Shown here one piece after another: positions 9,190 to 17,500 of a stretch of DNA of 64,000 nucleotides. A program made the position numbers and the translations under genes. The DNA lies in NCBI RefSeq assembly GCF_018128965.1, contig NZ_JAAEDH010000012.1, forward strand, positions 62,001-126,000. The letters run 5' to 3'. Every line of letters starts with the position of its first letter. Position 1 is the first letter of the stretch. Under the pieces are notes generated by a model. That model saw only the letters and a list, made by a program, of their open reading frames with translations, was not told where the DNA came from and did not search any database. The DNA is from Plastoroseomonas arctica (GTDB lineage Bacteria > Pseudomonadota > Alphaproteobacteria > Acetobacterales > Acetobacteraceae).

Positions 9190-10209
9190 GAGTACTTCCT
9201 ACTTGCAGGGGCTCATGAGTTCTGATTCGACGCTGCTGATGGAGCAGCGAGACTGCGCCCCTATCGCAAGACCTTGCGCAAGCGCTTCGTGCGGACTGTC
9301 GAGGAGGGCGCTTCGGCAATGGAGGCAGCGGCCCGTTTTGCGCTCAGCGCGTCGGCGGCAATCAAGCTGCTGCGACGGGTGCGCGAGACCGGCAGTACGG
9401 CTCCGGCCCAGATCGGCGGCTACCGCAAGCCGCTACTGGCCGGGCAGGAGGAGTTCCTCAGGGAACTGACGGCGGGACGAAAGCGGATCACACTTGCCGA
9501 GATCCGGGCAGCGCTGATCGAGCGCGGCGTAGCGCCAGTGTCGCTGATGACGATCTGGAGCATGCTGAAACGGATCAACTAGTCACATAAAAAAGCAGCT
9601 AAGGGCGTCCGAGCAGGATCGGCCGGACGTGGCCGAGGACCGCCGCCACTGGCGCGTCTGGCAGTGCTACATGGACCCCGAGCGCTTCGTGTCTCTCGAT
9701 GAGACCGGCACTCTCACGAACATGATACGCCGCTACGGCTGGGGACTGGTGAGCGAGCGCTTGTTGAATGCAGCGCCCGACGGCCACTGGCGCACCACCA
9801 CCTTCATCGCAGGGCTGCGCAGCACCGGCCACGTCGCGCCGCTCGTGCTGGACGAGCCCATGACCGGTCCGGCCTTCGTCGCCTATGTCGGGCAGTTCCT
9901 CGCACCCACTCTGGCGAAGGGTGGCGTGGTGGTCCTCGACAATCTCTCCGCCCACGAGGAGGCCGGTGTCCGCGAGGCCATCCAGGCCACCGGCGCCAGT
10001 CTACTCTACCTGCCGCCCTACTCGCCCGACCTAAACCCCATCGAACGGCTGTTCGCCAAGCTCAAAGCCCTACTCCGGAAGGCCGCCGTCCGCACTCGCG
10101 AGGAGCTCTGGACCACCATCGGCCCCCTGCTCGACACCTTCATCCCCAGCAGAGTGCCGCAACTACCTCACTCACTCCGGCTGCGCGTTCGAGTAACCCA
10201 GAAATGCTC
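9190..10209 (+). mobile_element. IS630-family insertion sequence, degraded, flanked by TA
   Basis: The ends form an imperfect inverted repeat: left GAGTACTTCC, right (reverse complement) GAGCATTTCT, each immediately preceded by CTA so that a TA dinucleotide (9188-9189 and 10210-10211) bounds the element. The length is about 1.02 kb. TA target duplication and this size are known for the IS630/Tc1 group, and the encoded transposase fragments agree. Confidence 0.75.
9238..10196 (+). pseudogene. IS630-family transposase, broken by stop and frameshifts
   Basis: The N-terminal half carries the HTH portion (VEEGASAMEAAARFALSAS) and ends at an in-frame TAG (9580-9582). The DDE half resumes in another frame with SEQDRPDVAEDRRHW, FVSLDETGT, VVLDNLSAHE and LPPYSPDLNPIERLFAKLK. 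A third frame change near 10154 (one extra base in a run reading AGCAGAG) is needed to reach the genuine family ending, which stops at TAA 10194-10196. No good start codon is left. A programmed shift on the A-run near 9592 is unlikely because the first frame already stops before it. Confidence 0.8.
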
Positions 10210-10212
10210 TAG

Positions 10213-11064
10213 ACATCGAGGGAGGCACGGCTCCGTTCCGCGTCGGACTTGAGAACGTCCTTTCGTTGATTAGGAGGATGCGGCGGCGCCGGAATGCAAG
10301 ACCGACCTGGCGTGGCTGCGCACGCTTGCGGAGGTCGACACAAGTTCAGACCGAGAACTCGCTATATGGCCGGTGCCAATGGCAACGCTACGCAGCACCT
10401 GTCTGCCACGGTCGACTGGATTGTTGCGGCTACTGCCAGTACTGAGCCTTAATCCGCAGCGGCTGAGGCCGATCAGATTGATTCGCCTGCTTGCGCTTGG
10501 CTTCAAGCCGGGGCGGCGCCGTGACTCGTCGTACGGCGGTGGCGGCGGTGTACAGTGGGCAGGTCCTTCCTGAACGATGGGAGATGGCTCATCAGGTTTG
10601 CGACGGTCGCTCAGTATCTTCGCGCTTGGGCTCGGACTTATCGCACTGGGCTGCGCCGCGGCACCGTGCCCTAATACTTCCCGTCGGCCTTAGCCTTTGC
10701 GATGCCTTCACGCTGCCGTTCCAGCATGAGGCCACGTTCGAACACCGCCACCGCACCAAGCATCGTCACATCAGGTGGCCTGCATGGGAACAGGTGGCCA
10801 GTCCTGCCCGCTATGGAACGGACGCTCAGCGCAACGCCCGGCGTCCAGGCGGGCGATGATCGCAAGCAGGTCATCGGGTAGGTTGGGCCGCCGCGTATGC
10901 TGACGACCAGCGCATGCGACCCTGTAAAGCAATCTGAAGAACCGTGCTGGACGCTTTCGATCATGGAACGCGCCCGCATCGCCCGGAAGGCTCCGTCGAC
11001 CTGGACTTTAGCCAAGTCTAAGGCGATCTTCCAACTGGCTTGAGCTACTAGGTGAGGTGCCACA
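10213..11064. other. Degenerate stretch; a lipoprotein-like start and a recombinase remnant
   Basis: Apart from the serine-recombinase fragment listed separately, only one notable item is seen. A plus-strand ATG at 10577 opens 38 codons with a lipoprotein-type signal (FALGLGLIALGC, lipobox LIALGC). It then runs into the recombinase remnant and stops at 10693, so it may be the truncated 5' end of a lipoprotein gene. The rest has no supported gene. Confidence 0.4.
10671..10850 (-). pseudogene. Serine recombinase (resolvase/invertase) catalytic-domain fragment
   Basis: The minus strand encodes VTMLGAVAVFERGLMLERQR followed by EGIAKAKADGKY and then a stop. This is the unmistakable E-helix region of Hin/Tn3-type serine recombinases. 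The N-terminal catalytic serine region and the C-terminal HTH are absent and the upstream frame is eroded, so this is a remnant. Confidence 0.75.
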
Positions 11065-11565
11065 ATGCATCGCTTACTAGCGACCACCACAGTCTTGTTG
11101 GTTAGCCTTGCTGCACCATCAGCCGGGGCGGAAAACCGATTCCAACTCGTGAATAGCTCCGGCCAAGTCGTCCAAGAGGCGTATGTCTCACCCTCGCGAG
11201 TTGAGGGATGGGGGCCGGATATGCTGGCCGGCGGCATGTTGCCGGCGGGCAACGAGACTTGGGTTACGTCGAATTTTTCAGCTTGCGTGGTGGATGTACG
11301 GGTTCGATTCGCTAGCGGGATTGAGCGCACCCGCGCACGCGCCAATGTGTGCATCAACATGCGCGTCTTCATCGGTCGCGACTCTATCACCCTTACACCC
11401 GATGCCGATGTAGGCGGGGTCGCAGGTGCCCTTATCGGTGCAGCTGTCGGGGGAACCCGCGGCATTCGCATTCCAAGCGGAGTAATCGGAGCGAACCCAG
11501 ACGGCTTGCCCGCGCCGATCATCGAGTCGCCCAACCCGTTTAACGTCCGCCGCCCGAGGCCATAA
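11065..11565 (+). CDS. Secreted protein of unknown function
   Basis: The 166-aa protein has a clear Sec signal peptide (MHRLLATTTVLLVSLAAPSAGA). The next part, NRFQLVNSSGQVVQEAYVSP then WGPDMLAGGMLPAGNETWV, resembles a small beta-sandwich seen in secreted alphaproteobacterial hypotheticals with a 'SWGPDLL/PPG' motif. A glycine-rich hydrophobic segment (VGGVAGALIGAAVGG, about 113-127) could insert into a membrane. Its stop TAA shares one base with the ATG of the next gene, so the two are probably co-translated. Flanking recombinase remnants suggest arrival as a cassette. Confidence 0.65.
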   Translation: MHRLLATTTVLLVSLAAPSAGAENRFQLVNSSGQVVQEAYVSPSRVEGWGPDMLAGGMLPAGNETWVTSNFSACVVDVRVRFASGIERTRARANVCINMRVFIGRDSITLTPDADVGGVAGALIGAAVGGTRGIRIPSGVIGANPDGLPAPIIESPNPFNVRRPRP

Positions 11566-12155
11566 TGGACAATAAAGTAAGCCCGGGCCCCAATTCCCCC
11601 ACCAGCTGGAACGATGCCGACACAGCGCTCCTCGAACAGATATACGAGCTTCAGTGCCTGAGCAGGATGAACGCGATCTACTACGAACTACGCCTCAGTC
11701 GCGTTCAGCTAATTAACACCACGCTGGACATCTTCATTGCGCTCACGGCGAGCGGAAGTGGACTAGCCACACTCCTCTCGTCCGCCGACAGCCCTTTCAA
11801 GCACGCCTGGACCGCGCTTGCCGTCCTCGCGGCCATCGCGGCAATCATCAAGCCGATCTACGCCCCTGGTAAGATGATCGAAGCGTTCACTCGGCAACAG
11901 CACGGATATCTCGCGAACTACTTCGCGTTGAAAAAGCTCTCATTCGCAGTGAGACAGGAAGGAGGGGTTACGCCGGAGCATCGCAAGCGGCACGACACGT
12001 TCTACGATCGCCACGTTCAGCTATCTGCTGAGGACGAAGCCACGCCTCATGAGAAGTGTCGACAGCGAGCTCGGGAGATGATCGACAAGGAGCTGCCGCC
12101 AGAGAGATTCTGGTGGCCGGCCGATGTTGCTGGGCTTCAAAGCCATGACCAATGA
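11565..12155 (+). CDS. Two-TM protein resembling SLATT-domain effectors
   Basis: This 196-aa protein has two TM helices (about residues 52-71 and 81-99) in the N-terminal half, preceded by an amphipathic helix (LSRMNAIYYELRLSRVQL) and followed by a charged helical C-terminal half. That is the architecture of SLATT (SMODS- and SLOG-associating 2TM effector) proteins, proposed pore-forming effectors in nucleotide-signalling immunity. No nucleotide synthase or sensor gene is adjacent; the only partner is the secreted protein it overlaps by one base. Lower G+C and weaker codon bias than the surrounding core genes fit horizontal origin. The SLATT assignment is by architecture and local similarity only. 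Confidence 0.5.
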   Translation: MDNKVSPGPNSPTSWNDADTALLEQIYELQCLSRMNAIYYELRLSRVQLINTTLDIFIALTASGSGLATLLSSADSPFKHAWTALAVLAAIAAIIKPIYAPGKMIEAFTRQQHGYLANYFALKKLSFAVRQEGGVTPEHRKRHDTFYDRHVQLSAEDEATPHEKCRQRAREMIDKELPPERFWWPADVAGLQSHDQ

Positions 12156-12212
12156 CACATGCCGGCACGAGATGGACGGCGACCCGAGGGACTGTGCGCG
12201 CTCGCTCTCGGC

Positions 12213-12300
12213 TCAAACGGCAGGCCCGCCCTCTCCGATGATGCGGAATACACTCGCTCGGCCAATTCCTAGCTGCTTGGCGATATCGGTGGGCTTCACG
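12213..12300 (-). pseudogene. Serine recombinase C-terminal HTH fragment
   Basis: The minus strand reads EGVKPTDIAKQLGIGRASVF then RIIGE, the Hin-like DNA-binding HTH that ends resolvases and invertases. It lies at higher coordinates than the catalytic fragment at 10671. On the minus strand that is the wrong order for one gene split by an insertion, so the two remnants come from different events or a rearrangement. Confidence 0.7.
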
Positions 12301-12369
12301 CCTTCGCACTGGCTGGGTGCACCGACTCTTCTTAGTGTCGGCGCCCAAGGCCTGACGGCCGGAGTCTTG

Positions 12370-14595
12370 CTACTCGACCACGATCCGCACTGAACGCGAG
12401 GCAGCATCCCCTGACGGCAGCCAAAGCTGAAAACGATGTATCCCAGGCGTCATTGGCCAATATACCGGCGCGCTTGGATCGGTGACCGCGAATGGCTCGC
12501 CATTTACATGCCAAACCACCTGCGACACCGGTAGCCGTACTGCAGCGCGAAGGGTAATGCGGTTCAATCGCGGCAGGGCTTCGGGATTGCGCCAATGGCG
12601 GCTGTTGTGCTCGGGAGAGACCACCGAGAGGCGCTGCAGCGGTTCAGCGCTCAAGTCCGCTAAGCCTCGCGCGGGCGCCTCAACTTCGGCACGCGCGCCG
12701 AGGGTGTCTTCAGCCGACAGCCATTCCAGAAGCGTTTCACCACAGGCGCCGTCATCGGGCCGCCCGGTACGAGCGCAGAGCGCCACCGGCGCGGTGCCGT
12801 CGGGCGCGGCAAAACCCCCAGCGACAAGCGCGTCTGCCGAGGTCCCATGCAGGTCGAGCAATATCGCCTGCGCGATCGCGCCCGCGGCCTGCGCACCGGT
12901 CACGCCCATCATGGGCCCGGCGTCTGCCCGTCCGACCCAGACGCCGACCATGAAATCATTGGACCAGGCGACGATCCAAGCATCGCGAAAGCCCTGGGAG
13001 GTACCGGTCTTCAGCGCGACAGCGAAAGGGTATTCGGTCGTCCCGTGGCGCTGAAAGCTCGGCAGTCGCGCCTGCGGGTCGGCCAGGAAGAGCGTAACCT
13101 GCCGCGCCGCCCATTGCGCCATCAGCCGTCGCGGCGGCGCCACGCGCTGCCCGTCATACCAGACGAGGTCGCCGAGCATCCCGTCCTCCGCGAGGGCACC
13201 ATAGGCGCGCACCAGCCGATCGAGCCCGGTCGGCAGTGACCCGATCGCCATGGAGAGACCGAACTGCGCGGCCGGCGCCTCGCTGTCGTGCACGCCGAGT
13301 TCGCGCAAGTGCTGGAAGGCGCTCTCCAGCCCGATGCGGCGCAGCAGGTTGGCGGCAGGGATGTTGCGCGAATTGGCCAGCGCCTGGCGCGGCAGCAACG
13401 GCCCCAGGAAGCCACCATCCGCATTGCCCATGCCGAGCGAACGGTCGGGCATGTCGACCATGATCTCGTCGGGCCGCAGCACGCCGCGCTGCAGCGCCAG
13501 CGCATAAAGGAACGGCTTGAGCGTGCTGCCAGGCGACCGGCTCGCGGCGCTGTAGTCGAAGGCGCCACCGTGCCGCACGGCGTAGCCCGCGGACCCCAGC
13601 GAAGCCAGCACTTCGCGCGTGCCGCGTCGCACCACCAGCACGGCCACCTGCTGCGCGCCCACCAGTTGGAGCGCAGTCAAGCGTAACTCCGCCAAGCGCG
13701 CCACACGGGCCTGCACGCCGAGATCAACCGAGGTGCGCAGCCGCGCATCGGCGGGGTCGAGGCGCGCGATCCCAACCCGTTCCACCATGTCGCGCAGGCG
13801 CAGCACCAGGTGCAGCGCGTCCGGTCGCAGCGGCTGCGCCGACATGGTGATCGCGGCGAGCTGCGCGACGGCCGTGTCGTATTCTCCGGCACCGATGGCG
13901 CCCTGCGCGGCCAGCGTGGTCAAGGCGCGCTGCCCTCGCGCCACCGCCCGCGCCAGCCCCGCAGGGTTCCTAGGGTTGTGAAGGGCCGGCGCTTGCGGAA
14001 TTGCCGCGAGCAGCGCGATTTCCGCCCAGCTGAGATCGGCCGCCGGCTTGTCGAAATAATACCGCGCAGCGTGGCCGATGCCGTGGCTGCCGTTGCCGTA
14101 TGGCACGAGGCGCAGATAATGCGCCAGCACCGCCGCCCGCCCGTAGCGCAAGGTCAACGCCACGGCGGTGCCGGCCTCGACCGCCTTCGACCAGAGATTA
14201 CGCGGCCCCGGCTGCTGCATCCGCGCCACCTGCATGGCGATGGTCGAGGCGCCAGAGCGGCGCCCGGTCCGGGTCAGATTGTGCCAGGTCGCGCGCAGCA
14301 TCGCCGCGGGATTGATACCGGGATGGTCGTGGAAGCGCCGATCCTCCAGCGCCAGCATCGCGCGCGCCACACGCTCGGGCGGCGCGGCCGGCCAGTAGCC
14401 GTATTCCACCACCCGGCCGACACCAGGCACTTCGCTCTCATGCCCGAGCTGGGTGACGAAGGCGCCGTTCCGGTCGGTCAGGATGGGCGTCGCCTCAGGG
14501 GCGCTAAGATGCGCCCGGCTCGCGACCTCGACGCCGTAGAACGCGAGCAACGCCAGCGCCGGCGCCGCCCACGCGATGCGACGCAAGAGCCTCAA
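12370..14595 (-). CDS. pbpC: Penicillin-binding protein 1C
   Basis: This 741-aa bifunctional PBP has an N-terminal TM anchor (about 8-24). The glycosyltransferase domain has EDRRFHDHPG (catalytic Glu84) and GASTIAMQVAR. The transpeptidase domain has SxxK at STLK (Ser357, Lys360), SRN (409-411) and KTGTS (529-533). The C-terminal beta domain typical of PbpC begins near residue 660. PbpC polymerises and may crosslink peptidoglycan in the periplasm. Its start overlaps the stop of the alpha-2-macroglobulin gene by four bases, an arrangement also known in enterobacteria (yfhM-pbpC), where the pair is proposed to guard the envelope. Confidence 0.95.
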   Translation of the reverse strand: MRLLRRIAWAAPALALLAFYGVEVASRAHLSAPEATPILTDRNGAFVTQLGHESEVPGVGRVVEYGYWPAAPPERVARAMLALEDRRFHDHPGINPAAMLRATWHNLTRTGRRSGASTIAMQVARMQQPGPRNLWSKAVEAGTAVALTLRYGRAAVLAHYLRLVPYGNGSHGIGHAARYYFDKPAADLSWAEIALLAAIPQAPALHNPRNPAGLARAVARGQRALTTLAAQGAIGAGEYDTAVAQLAAITMSAQPLRPDALHLVLRLRDMVERVGIARLDPADARLRTSVDLGVQARVARLAELRLTALQLVGAQQVAVLVVRRGTREVLASLGSAGYAVRHGGAFDYSAASRSPGSTLKPFLYALALQRGVLRPDEIMVDMPDRSLGMGNADGGFLGPLLPRQALANSRNIPAANLLRRIGLESAFQHLRELGVHDSEAPAAQFGLSMAIGSLPTGLDRLVRAYGALAEDGMLGDLVWYDGQRVAPPRRLMAQWAARQVTLFLADPQARLPSFQRHGTTEYPFAVALKTGTSQGFRDAWIVAWSNDFMVGVWVGRADAGPMMGVTGAQAAGAIAQAILLDLHGTSADALVAGGFAAPDGTAPVALCARTGRPDDGACGETLLEWLSAEDTLGARAEVEAPARGLADLSAEPLQRLSVVSPEHNSRHWRNPEALPRLNRITLRAAVRLPVSQVVWHVNGEPFAVTDPSAPVYWPMTPGIHRFQLWLPSGDAASRSVRIVVE

Positions 14596-17500
14596 GGGGC
14601 GATGACCAGGCGCAGCCCCGCGCTCGCGCCATGGACGCCCGCGCGATAGAGCATCTCCACCTCGCCAGGCGGTTGGGTGAAGCTGCCGGCGATGGTGGCG
14701 CGCATCCGCAACGCGATGCGGTGATTGCCGCGCGGCAGCGTCGTGAATACCGCCGAGAGCCGGTCATCGCCATAAGCCACCCAGTCGGGCTGGGTGCGAG
14801 CGCCCGTCGAGGGCGTGGCCTCAACGGGCGCGGTGGCGAGCGCTGGGTTCAAGGGCTCCATTCCGGCCGCCATCGGCATCGTAAGTGCGACATGTACCCG
14901 ATCCTCCGGGTTCACCCATTCCGCCACCTCCTCGACGATGTCGCCGATCACGAGACGGATAGCGCCATCGGGGCCGGGGGCCAGCCGCTCCAGCGGCCCT
15001 GCGCCGGGGGGCACCCGGAATAGGGTGCGCGTCAGGACGAAGCCATCCTGCACCGCTGGTGCCTCGGCGCCCGGCTGGACCGGAAGGTAGCGCCGCTCGG
15101 CCAGCACCAGCACCGGCACGCCGCCCTGGTTCTCGACCCGCGACGCCCCCGCGCTGTTGACGGTCCAGCTCATGACCGGCGTGGCCGGGCCGAGTGCGGC
15201 GGACTGCGGCCCTTGTGGCAGCACGACCCGCACCGCCGTCGTGCCTGCATCGGCGCCCCAGCCGGCGGCGAGCGCGCGCAGCGCGGCGGCGTCGGCATTG
15301 GCGTCGCCCCAGCCATTGGGGCCGCCCAGGCGCAGCAGCCCGTCCCGCAGCAGGGCCAGGCGTGGCTCCTGCGGCGCCGCACGGCTGACCGCCAGGGTCA
15401 CCTCCGCCAGGCCACGGGTTTCGGACGGCAGGATCAGCGGGTTGCCACCGGTTTCGCTCAGCCCCGCATAGGCCGGTCGGCCGTCGCGATTCAGTATCTG
15501 CACCCTGCCCCACAGCGCCTCGAGCAGTGCCGGCAGCATGGCTTGGCTGTCGGGGGGCAGCATGGCGATGGCGGCGGCCGCCTGGGCCAGGGTCTCGGTC
15601 GGCATCTGGCCGGCGCGCCGCGCGAGCTCTGCGGCATAGGCAGGTTCCAACTTCCCTGCCTCGGCCAGCGCGCTGAGTGCGGCCACGCGCTCGCGCAGCT
15701 CCTCGCCCCGCATCAGCTGCGGGTAGTCCGAGCGCAGCGCGCGGGTCAGCACCTCGGCGAGACGGTCGACCATCGGCTGGTCAACCGCCTGCCCGGCCCG
15801 CGCGGCGGCGGTCAGGAAGCGATAGGCGCTGGCGGTCAGCCAGACGCTGCCGCGCTGGCGTGGCCAGAAGGCGACCAAGCCATCGGCGTCTGTCGCCTGC
15901 TGGATGGCGCGCTGGGCGGCGCGCACATCGGCCGCCAGACGCCCCTCGAGCCCGGCCGCGTTCTGCAGCGGCGAGAAGGGTGCCAGCGCCACGGACGCCG
16001 CGGCGAGTGCGAGGCGCTGCTCGGTGCCGCCATAGGGGTTGGCGAGCAACGCGCTCATCCCGCCCAGCAGCCGCACCACGGCGGCATCGGTGGTCACGCT
16101 CAGGCGCCCGGCGTGACTGCCCGGGCGGATCGGCTGCGCCGGCGGTGGCCAGGCCTCGCTGCCGCCGGGTGCGATGGTGAGGAAGACGCGCTCGCGCAGC
16201 GGCGGGCGGTCGGGCTGGATGGGCAGGGTCAGCTCCACCGCATCGCCGGCGCCATCGGCCGTCCGCCGCACCAGGAAGCGCAGCCGCGCCGCATCCGCGC
16301 CGGCGGGCGGCACGGTGACCTGGAAGCCCAGCCGCGCCGGCCGGTTCGGCTGCCACGCTATGGGCTGCGTCGCCGGCCCGGCCAGGGTCAGCCCTTCCGC
16401 CGAGAGCGTCGCCTGCCCCGCGCCACCCGGCCCCTCGATGATGCGCGCGATCACCGTCGCTTCGAAGCGGTCGCCCGGTCGGAGGAAGCGCGGCAAGGCT
16501 GGCTGCGCCACCAGCGGCTGCCGCACCCGGATCTCCCCGACCCCGAAGCCGAACCGGCTGGGCCCGCTGATCGCCTTGGCGCGCAGCCGGAACACCGTCA
16601 GCGTATCGGGCAGCCGCACCCGGATGCGGGCCACCCCGTCGGCACCGACGCGCACGCGCGGTAGGTAGACCGGCACGGGCGTGAAGTTGCGCCGGACGGA
16701 CACGTTCTCCTGCGCCCAGGCCTCCTCGCCGCCATCGCCGCCGGGGTTCTCGTCCAGCGGGATGATGCCGAAGGCCATGGAGCGCGTGTCCCGTGCCGCC
16801 ATCCGCGAGGACCGGTCCACGATGAAGTTCCGCAACGGGTCCAGCGGCTGTTCGCGCGCGAGCGACAGCACGGCTTGGTCCACAAGCCAGAACGCTGCCT
16901 CCCCGGCGATCGGCCGCCCCGCTTCGTCGGACAGGCGCAGCGTGACCTCGATCTCCTCGCCGGGCCGGGCCGAGGGCGGGGCCTGCAGCGCCACCTGCAC
17001 GCGGTGCTGCACGGGCGTCACGTTGATCCAGGCGGTCGCCGCCAAGGTCACCGGCCGCCCCTGGTCGAAGGGTGCGGTGGCCGACGGCGGTGGCCCGGCC
17101 AGCCGGCCGCGCATCAGCAGAACGTGCACGGCCACGCGCGGCATCTGCTCCCGGCGCACAGTCAGGCTGTAGCGGCCGAAGCCATTGGCGATGTCGACCC
17201 AGTCATAGCGGAAGCGACCTTCCGGCTCCTCGGTGATCACCAAAGCGCGGGCGTTCTGGAACGGGCTCTGGATCAGCACCGTCGCGGTCTCGCCGGGCGC
17301 GTGGGCGTCGCGCTCGACGCTGACCGTCACGGTCTGCGCGGGCGGGCGGGGCCAGGTCACCGGCGTGTCCCCGGCCATGAACAAATCCACGCGCACAGTC
17401 TGCCGCCGGCCGAGCCGGTCCTCGGCGTCGAGCTGCACGAGGTAGACCCCGGCCTCGCGTGCCTCGAAGCGCAGCGGGGTTGGCTCCGCCGCGCTGGTCA

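Noticed and set aside
9580-9600. Programmed frameshift at the A-run of the IS630 transposase
   Set aside because: The first frame stops at TAG 9580-9582 before the A-run, and a separate 3' frameshift also exists, so decay is simpler.
10671-11534. 287-aa minus-strand protein
   Set aside because: Only the last 57 codons show recombinase similarity; the rest is antisense to the secreted-protein gene.
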